36,129 nucleotides of DNA from an uncultured Endomicrobiia bacterium (GTDB lineage: Bacteria > Elusimicrobiota > Endomicrobiia > DTEH01), in NCBI GenBank assembly GCA_938074745.1, contig CALJEJ010000079.1:1-36129 (forward strand), written 5' to 3'. The notes below the pieces were generated by a model. That model did no database searches and had not been told where the DNA came from. It saw only the letters and a list, made by a program, of their open reading frames with translations. Below, one piece after another: positions 6,397 through 15,670 of this stretch (its first letter is position 1; each line of letters begins with the position of its first letter). A program made the translations under genes and the position numbers.

Positions 6397-8199
6397 TTAA
6401 ATTGTATCTATCTTCAACAGTTCAATAAAAGTCTCTTTAGGAATATTTACAGAACCAAACTGTTTCATTTTTTTCTTACCTTCTTTTTGTTTTTCTAACA
6501 ATTTTCTTTTCCTTGTGACATCACCACCGTAACATTTTGCAAGAACATCTTTTTTCAATGCCTGGATATCTTCCCGAGCAATAATCCTACCTTCACATTT
6601 TACCTGTAAAGGTATAGAAAACAAATGTCGTGGTATGGTTTTTTTAAGTTTTTCTAAAATTTTTGTCGCTATATTATATGCTTTAGTTCTGTGGGTAATA
6701 TAACAAAACGAATCTATCTGTTCATTGTTCACTAAAACTTCTAATTTTACTAAATCGCTTTCTTCATACCCACATTGTTCATAATCAAACGAAGCGTAAC
6801 CTTTTGACACAGATTTTATTGCGTCAAAAAATCCTATTATTATTTCACTTAATGGTATCTTAAAAACTATCACTACACGGTTCTCGTCAATAAAATTTTG
6901 GTCTATCACCTCTCCACGGAAAAGTTTACAAGTTTCTATTACCACACTTAAATACATCAATGGTGTAACAACAGTAGTTTTTGTTATAGGTTCATAAATT
7001 TTTTCTATTTTGTTATATTCAGGGAAATCTGAAGGGTTATCTACAACTATTTCTTTTTTGTCTTTAGTCAAAATTTTGTATTCCACATTAGGTATTGTTA
7101 CAATTATATCCAAGTTATATTCTCGTTCTAACCGTTCTGTGACAATGTCTAAATGTAATGAACCTAAAAATCCGCAATGGAACCCAGCAGCTAAAACTTT
7201 TGAAGTTGTAGGTTTGTAAAACAAAGAGTAATCTGTAAGATGTAATTTTTGTAACGCAAACTTAAGATTTTCATAATCTTTAGGATTTAAAGGATAAATA
7301 CCAGCAAATACATACGGTTTAACTTTTTTGATTTCAATTTTAGGTAAACGGTTCACATCTGTATTAACTTCATAAATAATATCACCAATTTGTATTTCGT
7401 GAATATCTTTAATTCCTGCTACAACATAACCCACATCACCACAGAGTAGTTCTTCACAAGGAACAAAATTTAATTTTATATACCCTATATCTTCTATTTT
7501 AAACCTTTTGTCTTCTTTTGAAGAACAAAATTTAAACAACATATCTTTTGTAATTCTACCACTTAAGACTTTAACATACATTACTACTCCACGGTATGTG
7601 TCATAATAAGCATCAAATACTAACGCTGACATACCATCTATTTCTGGATATACCTTTGGCGGAGGTAATTGTGTAATTATCGCTTCAAGAACTTTTTCAA
7701 CACCATAACCTGTTTTTGCACTTATCAGAATAGGTTCTAAATTTATCCCCAAAGATTCTTTTATTTGTTGTTTTACAGAATTTACATTTGCATTTTGTAA
7801 GTCTATTTTGTTTATCACAGGAATAATTTTTAATCCGCTACGGCTTGCAATAATTGTGTTTGCTAAAGTTTGTGCTTCAACACCTTGTGTCGCATCAACC
7901 ACAAGTATTGCTCCTTCACAAGCATTCACTACACGCATAACTTCGTAAGTAAAATCTACATGTCCTGGAGTGTCTATAAGATTAAGAACATAATTGTTAC
8001 CATTATAACTATACTCCATTCGTATTGTTTTTGACCTAATAGTAATCCCTCGTTCACGTTCTAATTCCATACTATCTAATATTTGCTCCTGCATTAATCT
8101 TTTAGGAACAGTATTGGTAAGTTCTAACAGTCTATCTGCAAGGGTAGATTTTCCGTGGTCTATATGAGCAATGATACAAAAATTTCGTAAAAATTTCAT
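6397..8199 (-). CDS. lepA: Elongation factor 4 (back-translocating GTPase LepA)
   Basis: A ribosome-associated translational GTPase of 600 residues, the normal LepA length. The G domain has AHIDHGKSTLADRL (G1), DTPGHVDF (G3) and INKID (G4), with SAKTGYGV (G5). The LepA-specific C-terminal domain ends with KQKEGKKKMKQFGSVNIP. The ATG at 8199 is poorly supported by a Shine-Dalgarno sequence, but the N-terminus MKFLRNFCIIAHIDHGKST matches family starts. The ptsI stop lies 26 bases upstream; this is the largest gap in the long run, so a weak internal promoter could sit there, though I see no clear one. Confidence 0.97.
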   Translation of the reverse strand: MKFLRNFCIIAHIDHGKSTLADRLLELTNTVPKRLMQEQILDSMELERERGITIRSKTIRMEYSYNGNNYVLNLIDTPGHVDFTYEVMRVVNACEGAILVVDATQGVEAQTLANTIIASRSGLKIIPVINKIDLQNANVNSVKQQIKESLGINLEPILISAKTGYGVEKVLEAIITQLPPPKVYPEIDGMSALVFDAYYDTYRGVVMYVKVLSGRITKDMLFKFCSSKEDKRFKIEDIGYIKLNFVPCEELLCGDVGYVVAGIKDIHEIQIGDIIYEVNTDVNRLPKIEIKKVKPYVFAGIYPLNPKDYENLKFALQKLHLTDYSLFYKPTTSKVLAAGFHCGFLGSLHLDIVTERLEREYNLDIIVTIPNVEYKILTKDKKEIVVDNPSDFPEYNKIEKIYEPITKTTVVTPLMYLSVVIETCKLFRGEVIDQNFIDENRVVIVFKIPLSEIIIGFFDAIKSVSKGYASFDYEQCGYEESDLVKLEVLVNNEQIDSFCYITHRTKAYNIATKILEKLKKTIPRHLFSIPLQVKCEGRIIAREDIQALKKDVLAKCYGGDVTRKRKLLEKQKEGKKKMKQFGSVNIPKETFIELLKIDTI

Positions 8200-8225
8200 T
8201 AAAGTGACATTGAAAAGAAGAGGAT

Positions 8226-9974
8226 TTATAATATTATTTTCTTATTTTTCAAAATAGTTATTACATCTTCCCGATTATCTTTAGAAAAAATATCTTCAAC
8301 CAATTCTTTAGCTTCAGAAAAACTAAAACTGCGGATAAGTTTTTTAATTTCCAATACTTTACCAATAGGTACACTAAACACGTCCAAACCCATACCTAAT
8401 AATATTTTTGTAAAAGCAGTATCTGCCGCCATATCACCACACATGTCTACTTGTTTACCATTTTTATGTGAAGATTCTATAATATATTTTACCAAGCGCA
8501 AAATTGATAAATGTAACGGTTCGTACATTTCTGCAACATTTTCGTTCATACGGTCTACAACAAGTGTGTATTGTATCAAATCATTTGTTCCTATAGAAAT
8601 AAAATCTGCTTCTTTAGAAATAATATCGCAGGTTAACGCAGCTGACGGTGTCTCTATCATAGCACCAAGCGGAATGTTTTTATCAAACTTAACATTTTTG
8701 TTTTCTAACTCAATCTTTACTTCTTCAACAATTTTTTTTGCTTCTTTAAACTCTTGGACAGCAGAAATCATTGGAAACATAATTTTTATATTACCTTTTA
8801 CAGAAGCACGTAATATCGCAGTCAACTGTGTTTTAAAAATATCTTTGTACTTAAGCGAAACTCGTATCCCACGCAATCCTAACGCTGGCGACGGTTCAGG
8901 CCTAAATCCTTCAAGGTTAAACCGTGAAAGTTTATCCCCACCAAGATCCATTGTCCTTATGACTACACATAAAGGATAAAGTTTTTCCGCTACATAAGTG
9001 TAGACTTCAGTTAATTCTTTTTCTGATGGCAACTCATCCCGACCTAAATACAAATATTCTGTCCTGAACAGACCAACACCGTCTGTGCCTGAAAGATCAA
9101 TTTTTTCAAGTTCTGTATGGTTATCTAAATTAACCATTATTTTTACTTTATGACCATCAACAGTTTCAGCTGGTAAATTCTTAAGTTTGGCCAAATATTC
9201 TTTCTCTTGAGCAATTTTTTGTAATTTTAAACGATATTCCTCCAACGTTTCTTTATCTGGGTTCACTATCACTATACCTTCATATCCGTCAAGGATAATA
9301 TCCCCACCATCTTCTATTTCTGTAGTAATATTTTTTAACCCTACTACAGCAGGTAATTCTAACCCTTGGGCTATTAAAGATATATGTGATGTTTTGGTCC
9401 CTACGTCTATAGCAAAACCAATACATTTTTTTTCTTTTAATAAAGCAGTGTCATGTGGACTTAATGTATGTGCTACAACTATATGTTCAGAAGTTATATT
9501 TGTTAGTTCTTTTCTTTTTTTACCTAATATATTACGCAAAATTTTCCGTACTACATCACGGATATCTGACGCCCTACCTCTAAAATATTCATCTTCAATC
9601 TTTTCAAATGTAGCAATAATTCGGTTCAATACAGTGTTTGTTGCATATTCTGAAACTACCATTTCTTCTTCTATCATACGGACAACATCACGAGTAAGTA
9701 ACGGATCGTCTACAATAGAAACATAAACTTCTACAAACGCAGCGTGTTGTTTCCCTAACGACTTAAGTATTCGTTCTTTTGCTGCCAACAACTCTTTCTT
9801 AGTCTTTTCTAACGCAGATTTATATTTATTAATTTCTTCTTTAACTTCCTCTTTACTAATTTTCTTTATAGGGATGTATAAATCGTCCGCACGTTCTAAA
9901 AGAAACACTTTACCTATAGCAATACCGTTACTTGCCGGTATACCTTTAAGAATCTTTTGTTTTTTTCCTTTCAT
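8226..9974 (-). CDS. ptsI: PTS enzyme I (PEP-protein phosphotransferase)
   Basis: Enzyme I takes phosphate from phosphoenolpyruvate and passes it to HPr, driving the PTS. It has 582 residues, the usual length. The phosphorylated histidine is His197 in VGTKTSHISLIAQG. The PEP-binding barrel contains DGVGLFRTEYL, GLRGIRVSL, GAMIETPSAAL and ISIGTNDLIQYTL, and the acid/base cysteine is in DMCGDMAAD near residue 510. The start overlaps the HPr stop by four bases (ATGA). With HPr, EIIA, EIIB, EIIC and EIID in the same run, the window encodes a complete phosphotransfer chain. Confidence 0.97.
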   Translation of the reverse strand: MKGKKQKILKGIPASNGIAIGKVFLLERADDLYIPIKKISKEEVKEEINKYKSALEKTKKELLAAKERILKSLGKQHAAFVEVYVSIVDDPLLTRDVVRMIEEEMVVSEYATNTVLNRIIATFEKIEDEYFRGRASDIRDVVRKILRNILGKKRKELTNITSEHIVVAHTLSPHDTALLKEKKCIGFAIDVGTKTSHISLIAQGLELPAVVGLKNITTEIEDGGDIILDGYEGIVIVNPDKETLEEYRLKLQKIAQEKEYLAKLKNLPAETVDGHKVKIMVNLDNHTELEKIDLSGTDGVGLFRTEYLYLGRDELPSEKELTEVYTYVAEKLYPLCVVIRTMDLGGDKLSRFNLEGFRPEPSPALGLRGIRVSLKYKDIFKTQLTAILRASVKGNIKIMFPMISAVQEFKEAKKIVEEVKIELENKNVKFDKNIPLGAMIETPSAALTCDIISKEADFISIGTNDLIQYTLVVDRMNENVAEMYEPLHLSILRLVKYIIESSHKNGKQVDMCGDMAADTAFTKILLGMGLDVFSVPIGKVLEIKKLIRSFSFSEAKELVEDIFSKDNREDVITILKNKKIIL

Positions 9975-10243
9975 AATGGTTCTGTATAAAACTTATGTTC
10001 TACTAAATCGCGAATTACATTCATCACTTCTTGTTCATCTTCACCTTCAACTATGAATTTCACTTTTTCTCCACAAGCAACTGCTAAAGTAAGTATACCC
10101 ATTATACTTTTACCGTCTACAACTTCGTCATTTTTTGCTATTTTTACTGTGGATTTATACTTACTTATTCTTTGAACTAAATTTGTCACAGGTCGTGCAT
10201 GTAAACCTAAACTATTTTTTATTACAAATTCTTCCTCTATCAT
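9971..10243 (-). CDS. ptsH: Phosphocarrier protein HPr
   Basis: HPr of 90 residues, starting at the ATG at 10243. Longer frames to 10351 run into the EIID gene and are rejected. The catalytic histidine is exactly His15 (LGLHARPV), phosphorylated by enzyme I. The regulatory serine is exactly Ser46 (DGKSIMGI), the target of HPr kinase, which is encoded at 16540-17502. HPr can therefore act both as phosphocarrier and as a carbon-flux signal. The gene overlaps EIID upstream and ptsI downstream, each by four bases. Confidence 0.96.
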   Translation of the reverse strand: MIEEEFVIKNSLGLHARPVTNLVQRISKYKSTVKIAKNDEVVDGKSIMGILTLAVACGEKVKFIVEGEDEQEVMNVIRDLVEHKFYTEPL

Positions 10244-11004
10244 AAATTCGTCACCGTTAAAATTATTATGTTCAATAAAAAAAGTATATAAAATATTCCA
10301 ACTTCGGCAATTTTTTTGCTTAACAGTAAAGACAACAAAATATTTAACCAAAAAAGTAATACTATCTTGAGGTCTGAAATCAAAGAAATACTATAAATAA
10401 AAGATGCAAAAAGTAATATTATTATTCCTACATTTCTTATTTTAACAATATACGACTGTAACGCAAACTTTGAAATTTTGTCCACAACATTATTAGTATA
10501 CTTATATCCCCAATAAATTGACAATATTCGTAAAGGCAAGTGACCTAACAAATTGTAAATCAACAAAAACAACAATATACCAACAAAAATGTTCGCTTGA
10601 TACCACACACCTTCCTTACCTGAACAAAGATAATATGCCACACCTATAAAACTACAAACCACACGCCAAGTAGACCATATAAACCTATCACCGATTGCAG
10701 CAATAGGTCCTGCTAACATTGTTTTTGTACGGAGAACTTCCTCTTGTGAAACCTCGTTTTTTAAACATTTTTCCTCCAACCTCATAACAATACCTAACAA
10801 CAAATTTGCAAGATAAGGATGAGTGTTAAAAAAACCAAAGTGTGTTTTTATTTTTTGTGCACGAACTGTTTTATCTTTATACAAATGGTTTATAAACGGT
10901 ATCAAACTGAACACAAAACCTACATTTTGCATACGTTCATAATTCCATACACTCTGTAAAAATAACGAACGAAAAAAAATTTTTATACCTAAAAAAAAGT
11001 TCAT
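10240..11004 (-). CDS. Mannose-family PTS membrane subunit IID
   Basis: The IID subunit of the mannose/fructose/sorbose (PTS-EII Man) family forms the sugar channel with IIC. The N-terminal cytoplasmic part has the family features SVWNYERMQNVGF, THFGFFNTHPYLA and LAGPIAAIGDR, followed by hydrophobic segments in the C-terminal half. At 254 residues it is slightly shorter than the usual 270-300. The start overlaps the EIIC stop (TAATG) and the stop overlaps the HPr start (ATGA). Sugar specificity cannot be read from this sequence. Confidence 0.92.
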   Translation of the reverse strand: MNFFLGIKIFFRSLFLQSVWNYERMQNVGFVFSLIPFINHLYKDKTVRAQKIKTHFGFFNTHPYLANLLLGIVMRLEEKCLKNEVSQEEVLRTKTMLAGPIAAIGDRFIWSTWRVVCSFIGVAYYLCSGKEGVWYQANIFVGILLFLLIYNLLGHLPLRILSIYWGYKYTNNVVDKISKFALQSYIVKIRNVGIIILLFASFIYSISLISDLKIVLLFWLNILLSLLLSKKIAEVGIFYILFLLNIIILTVTNL

Positions 11005-11618
11005 TATTCTTCTACAAAATGTGCTAAACCTATACCAATACCTATAGCTGGTAGAATATAAATCAAATTATACAAATCCATATGAACCCACAAATTCTTT
11101 ATCCAACAACAAAAAACTTGTTTAATAAAAAAACTTAATATTGGCAGAACTATCAAATAAAATAACACTGTTTTTAAATACGTAATAAACAATGCATAAA
11201 TTATCAGTAGATTCACTCTTTGTTCTACGAGTTCAGCTTTTGCAGTATCAACCCAACCAAGAAGTAAACTATTGAAACTTCTTTGTGCTATATCTATGTA
11301 TTTGTATAAAAAACCAAATATTATAGCAAAAAACAATGCTACAGGAATATCTATCAACCGTTCTGAACAAACAACTGTTAAAACAGCAACCGTAGTACTA
11401 TCCGGAGGAATTTTTATACCAACAGGAATTATTGACACATATAACAATTCTGTTATAATTCCAACTATTAACCCTACTTCAGGCAAACCTGACAAAATCC
11501 CAATTATTGGTGCTACAACAATAGGTCGTGAAAACATAAACTGGCCAAAAACCATAACGTCTAAATGAAACAATCCTGCAATTGTGGATATAAACAAAAA
11601 CCATAAACTTAATTTCAT
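11004..11618 (-). CDS. Mannose-family PTS membrane subunit IIC
   Basis: A strongly hydrophobic protein of 204 residues of the sorbose-type IIC family, partner of IID in the inner membrane. The N-terminal pattern FGQFMFSRPIVVAPIIG, LSGLPEVGLIVGIITELLY and PVGIKIPPDSTTVAV matches family conserved blocks. It is shorter than typical IIC proteins (about 240-270 residues), with the missing length toward the C-terminal half. It is coupled to the GH57 gene upstream (stop and start overlap TAATG) and to IID downstream. Confidence 0.9.
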   Translation of the reverse strand: MKLSLWFLFISTIAGLFHLDVMVFGQFMFSRPIVVAPIIGILSGLPEVGLIVGIITELLYVSIIPVGIKIPPDSTTVAVLTVVCSERLIDIPVALFFAIIFGFLYKYIDIAQRSFNSLLLGWVDTAKAELVEQRVNLLIIYALFITYLKTVLFYLIVLPILSFFIKQVFCCWIKNLWVHMDLYNLIYILPAIGIGIGLAHFVEE

Positions 11619-13708
11619 TATTTTATTTCTAACTCTACTTTTGTAAAAAATTTTTCTTTATGAGTTATACTGAACTTAAAACTTACTGCTATGCACACTC
11701 CTTGATAAGTTCGTTCAAACCCACCTTCCGATAAAGAAATTGTTTCTATCGGAAATATCCAGAAAATTGTTTTTTGTGGGACAGAAATTATCACATCAAA
11801 TTTTTTATTATTAAAACTGTCATACCATGATGAGAACCATCTGTCTGTTACTAATTCGCCAATTAAATCTTGTGATGGACGAGGTAACATAAAATTCAAT
11901 TCTGTTAAAAACCACAAATCTACTTTAAAGTTAGACAAGTTTTCTATATTATATTCACACCTAATTTTATCCGAGATATAGAAACTTTTTTGAATATTTA
12001 TTTCTATAGCCGAACTGTCCACCCAAACAATCCCTCTGCGTGAAAATGTAACACAAAAATTTTTTTTGTCAACTTTATCTAAATTATATGGTTCTATTGT
12101 AAAATTTCCCTGTTCACCATACTGACTTTTGTAAAAATTTTCATATTTTGTATCTTTGTGTAAAAAATGGTCTAAAAAACTGTATCTTGTATACCAGTCA
12201 TAGAACAAATATTGACTTAAATTTGGTTCTTTAGTAAGCACTAAATCGTGTATTGTTTTTATTTTTGATGGATCAATGTGGTTAGCCATATTATTTTTCT
12301 CAAACTCTATCAATCTTTTATGATAAGCTTCACGTCTTCTAGTTAACACACTACAAAGATTATGATCATAATTTTTTAAATCTATTTCTGTAGCACACCC
12401 TCCATAGGAAGGTTTCAAGTGAACAACAAAATTTTTATTTTCTAACACAACTTCTATTCTTCCATCTTTATCAAAATCTATTAATTCAATTTTGTCTTTT
12501 TTATATAACGATTTTTCTGCTTTAATAAGATGTTCATAAATTGCATTTCTTAAATGAGGTAAATACAACCCTCCAAAAATTCCATGCCAGTAAGCACAAT
12601 TACACTGAGATTTGTATAAATTGATTATTTCGTCAGGTAAACCTGTCAGCTTATTATTCGCAGAAGAACCAATTTTAGCCTTATGAACTTTTTGACTTAC
12701 ATACAACATTTTTTTGTGCATATTATTTGATTCGTCATATTTAGCAAAAAAATTTTTCCAATATCCGCCACGAAGAAACTGGCTAATAATTTCTTTTTTT
12801 GGTATAGAATCCAGATTTTTAATAATCTCTTCAAACAACTCTTGAGTTGGTTGTGGTAAAGTCCACTCGCCCATCTCAAAATATGAAGAAGTTGGTAGAT
12901 ATATTCTTCCTTTTGGTGGTTGTAATTGTAAAAATTCAGAAAATGTTACAGTAGACAACCAATTACTATTTTCTTTAATTTTTTCTAAAAAATTTTTTAA
13001 CCATCCGTTTTTGTATACATGTTCGTGTGTTTTAGGCCACAAACCAAATTTTTCTCCGTCATCGCCCATCGTCAATGAAACAATTTGTTGTTTGTGTTCA
13101 TCAAAAATTTTTTTAAATAGTTGGATTACTTCATTAACTGGTTTAAAAGGTATATAATATCTTAATGTTTGTGAAATAGGGAAAACATACAACACTCTCC
13201 CTTCTTCATCAGTTACATAATATCCCGTAAGTTCTTGTTTAGGTAACCCTGCTGAAAAAAAATGGTAATCATCTACAAGAGTATATTGAAGTCCTGAATC
13301 TACAATATCTTTTACTACACTTTGTTCCCAAACACGTTCTGTTAACCACAACCCTTTAGGTTCAACACCAAACTGGCGGTTTAAAAAGTCGTTCATCATT
13401 TTTATCTGTCCTATACGGTCATTTTGTGGAATTGAAGAAAGGATAGGTTCGTAATAACCACCAGAAATAAGTTCTAGTTGTCCTCGTGAAACCATCTCTT
13501 TAACTATCTCAATATACTCTTTATGTTTTGACATAAAATAGTCCCACAAGATACCTGAACAATGTAACGAAAATTTTATTTCTGGATATTGAAAAAGTAA
13601 ATCTATAAACGGTTTATACGATTTTTCATAAGCATAATCTAACACGGATTCAAAATTTCCTACAGGTTGATGATTATGTATCCCTAACAAAAATATTATT
13701 TTGTTCAT
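11618..13708 (-). CDS. GH57 4-alpha-glucanotransferase/alpha-amylase
   Basis: A glycoside hydrolase family 57 enzyme of 696 residues, similar in layout to the Thermococcus 4-alpha-glucanotransferase type. Conserved blocks are LGIHNHQPVGNFE, LISGGYYEPILSSIP, GLWLTERVWE (nucleophile Glu124) and TMGDDGEKFGLWP (acid/base Asp, about 216), followed by SSYFEMGEWTLP. The C-terminal half corresponds to the DUF1925 region and a DUF1926-type beta-sandwich. There is no signal peptide, so it acts in the cytoplasm, rearranging or shortening alpha-1,4-glucans such as glycogen or maltodextrin. An AGGTG-type ribosome binding site lies about eight bases before the ATG at 13708. It sits between EIIB and EIIC and its stop overlaps the EIIC start, which is unusual. 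Confidence 0.92.
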   Translation of the reverse strand: MNKIIFLLGIHNHQPVGNFESVLDYAYEKSYKPFIDLLFQYPEIKFSLHCSGILWDYFMSKHKEYIEIVKEMVSRGQLELISGGYYEPILSSIPQNDRIGQIKMMNDFLNRQFGVEPKGLWLTERVWEQSVVKDIVDSGLQYTLVDDYHFFSAGLPKQELTGYYVTDEEGRVLYVFPISQTLRYYIPFKPVNEVIQLFKKIFDEHKQQIVSLTMGDDGEKFGLWPKTHEHVYKNGWLKNFLEKIKENSNWLSTVTFSEFLQLQPPKGRIYLPTSSYFEMGEWTLPQPTQELFEEIIKNLDSIPKKEIISQFLRGGYWKNFFAKYDESNNMHKKMLYVSQKVHKAKIGSSANNKLTGLPDEIINLYKSQCNCAYWHGIFGGLYLPHLRNAIYEHLIKAEKSLYKKDKIELIDFDKDGRIEVVLENKNFVVHLKPSYGGCATEIDLKNYDHNLCSVLTRRREAYHKRLIEFEKNNMANHIDPSKIKTIHDLVLTKEPNLSQYLFYDWYTRYSFLDHFLHKDTKYENFYKSQYGEQGNFTIEPYNLDKVDKKNFCVTFSRRGIVWVDSSAIEINIQKSFYISDKIRCEYNIENLSNFKVDLWFLTELNFMLPRPSQDLIGELVTDRWFSSWYDSFNNKKFDVIISVPQKTIFWIFPIETISLSEGGFERTYQGVCIAVSFKFSITHKEKFFTKVELEIK

Positions 13709-13730
13709 TTTTTACACCTCATGTTACCAT

Positions 13731-14249
13731 TTAATCAGTTGAATTTAGAACTTTTTCTATCTCATAAATTTCTTTATTTAATACAATTTTATTGTCGTTC
13801 GGTAGTAAATAATATTCTAACACAATATTTTGTGTAGAAAACTTTTTTATCAGTTCTAAATCTTTATTATCTAAACACAACGCTTTATAAATTTGCTTTT
13901 TACCACTGCAATATCTCAATCCGCCTATATTTATCGGTGGAAAAATATAATCTGGATTTTTAGTCTTTACGTTTTGGATCAATAAATCTAATTCAACTAA
14001 AGAAGAGATAAGTATTAGTGTATTATTTTTATATTTTTTAGTTACAATATTTTCTGCTGTTTCGGAGATAGGGCTGCATTCTAAACTAACTTTTGGCGGT
14101 ATTGCAAGACTAAATAAGGTTTTTTGCATAGCGTCACAATATATACTATCTGAACATATTACTACCAATGAAATTTTTAATGGTTTAATCCATCCTTCAA
14201 CAACTTGGCCATGGATTAGTCTATCATCTACTCTTATTATATATTCCAT
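13731..14249 (-). CDS. Mannose-family PTS subunit IIB
   Basis: The 172-residue cytoplasmic IIB subunit takes phosphate from IIA and hands it to the incoming sugar. The N-terminal RVDDRLIHGQVVEGW carries the phosphorylated histidine (His13), matching the mannose-family IIB signature. NIGGLRY in the middle is also conserved. Length is normal (about 160-170). It follows EIIA by three bases and precedes the GH57 gene by 22 bases. Confidence 0.95.
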   Translation of the reverse strand: MEYIIRVDDRLIHGQVVEGWIKPLKISLVVICSDSIYCDAMQKTLFSLAIPPKVSLECSPISETAENIVTKKYKNNTLILISSLVELDLLIQNVKTKNPDYIFPPINIGGLRYCSGKKQIYKALCLDNKDLELIKKFSTQNIVLEYYLLPNDNKIVLNKEIYEIEKVLNSTD

Positions 14250-14252
14250 TTC

Positions 14253-14678
14253 TTACGAATTTGATTTTAACTTTTTTATAAACTTCTCTTTCACATCAGC
14301 AATACTATTTTTGCCCGCAGAAATAAGTTTAGACACAAATTCTTCAATAGAACCAACTTGTTGTCGCAAAGTTATTGCAGTAATTAACATATACAAATTT
14401 ACTCCACTTATTATATGAATTTTATCATCATACTGTTTACATACCATCAATGAAGCGTTGCAAGGGGTCCCACCAAGCATGTCTAACAATATAACAACAT
14501 ATTGTGTGTTCATCTGGTCTATCTTGTGCTTAATACTCTCACACAACGATTCAAGTGTAATCTCGCTAACTACCGAGATACTCTCTACAGCATCTTTTGT
14601 ACCACAGATAGAGAATGCTGTGTTAACAAGTTCTTCAGCAAACTTACCATGAGTTATTACAATTATTCCAATATTCAT
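14253..14678 (-). CDS. Mannose-family PTS subunit IIA
   Basis: A 141-residue IIA domain of the mannose family that accepts phosphate from HPr. The phosphorylated histidine is His10 in IVITHGKFAEEL. LLDMLGGTPCNAS and ISGVNLYML are conserved family blocks. IIA and IIB are separate proteins here rather than one fused IIAB chain. It lies 11 bases after yvcK and three bases before EIIB. Confidence 0.94.
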   Translation of the reverse strand: MNIGIIVITHGKFAEELVNTAFSICGTKDAVESISVVSEITLESLCESIKHKIDQMNTQYVVILLDMLGGTPCNASLMVCKQYDDKIHIISGVNLYMLITAITLRQQVGSIEEFVSKLISAGKNSIADVKEKFIKKLKSNS

Positions 14679-14689
14679 AACGTATGTGC

Positions 14690-15670
14690 TTAACTTAAAA
14701 ATATCTTTATCAACGCTTTTGCTAATTTAGCAGGGTCATGACGAACATATTTCATGGTGTTTTTATTTTCATTTCTTGACACAAGGTCTGCAAAAATAAC
14801 TTTAGTACATAAAGTTTTTAATATTTCATAATCTATTTTTACAGGGAACGACTTTTCTTTTGCATATTTTTTTAATAAATTAGACGGTAATTTACCTTTG
14901 TTTACTAAAACATAATCAAACCAAATTTTGTTATGAGAATGTTCATAAATTTTTTTTACATGGTCACTAACAGTATAATTATCAGTTTCTCCTGGTTGTG
15001 TCATTATGTTACTAACATACACTTTTTTTGCACGAGATTTGTATATTGCATCGGTTATGTCTTTTATAATGATATGTGGGATTATTGACGTAAACAATGA
15101 CCCTGGACCTATTATTATACCGTCAGCTGACAAAATCTCTTTTACAGTTTCAGGGTAATGTTTAACCTTATGTGGGTTAATACGTATTCTTTTTATAGGG
15201 ACGCCTGATTTTGAAATTTTCGACTCGCCAAAAACTTTCTGTCCATTTTCTAATTCTGCAACTAAATTTGCAGTTTGTAAAGTTACCGGCAACACTTTAC
15301 CTCTTATTGCAAGAATTTCAGATATTGCTCGGACAGATTTGTCAAACCCACCAACAATGTCAGAAATCGCTAATAACAACAAATTACCTAAAGAATGTCC
15401 CCCTACCTCAGGAATTTTCTTTTTCACAGGAAACCTGTATTGAAAAAGTTTTGTAAGAATATCTTCCCTATTTGACAATGCTAACAGGCAGTTTCTTATA
15501 TCTCCCGGTGGTAGTGTACCAAACTCTTCTCTTAACCTGCCAGAACTACCTCCATCGTCCATCATTGTTACTACAGCAACAATGTCTATATTATCATACT
15601 CTTTTAACCCTCGTAGTAATGTAGACAACCCTGTACCACCACCTATAGAAACTAATTTCTTTTTATTCAT
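14690..15670 (-). CDS. yvcK: YvcK/CofD-like gluconeogenesis factor
   Basis: A 326-residue protein of the YvcK branch of the CofD-like family, known in Bacillus as needed for growth on gluconeogenic carbon sources and cell-wall integrity; it binds UDP-sugars. Motifs include VSIGGGTGLSTLLRGLKEY at the N-terminus, TMMDDGGSSGRLREEFG, LPPGDIRNCLLALS, and GPGSLFTSIIPH. The gene overlaps rapZ by eight bases; rapZ-yvcK is a widely conserved pair. It links the regulatory block (hprK, rapZ) with the PTS genes downstream. Confidence 0.95.
   Translation of the reverse strand: MNKKKLVSIGGGTGLSTLLRGLKEYDNIDIVAVVTMMDDGGSSGRLREEFGTLPPGDIRNCLLALSNREDILTKLFQYRFPVKKKIPEVGGHSLGNLLLLAISDIVGGFDKSVRAISEILAIRGKVLPVTLQTANLVAELENGQKVFGESKISKSGVPIKRIRINPHKVKHYPETVKEILSADGIIIGPGSLFTSIIPHIIIKDITDAIYKSRAKKVYVSNIMTQPGETDNYTVSDHVKKIYEHSHNKIWFDYVLVNKGKLPSNLLKKYAKEKSFPVKIDYEILKTLCTKVIFADLVSRNENKNTMKYVRHDPAKLAKALIKIFLS

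Noticed and set aside
8443-8979. 178-residue plus-strand frame opposite ptsI
   Set aside because: It is the antisense shadow of a clearly coding gene with conserved EI motifs; the translation is serine/isoleucine-rich without any domain.
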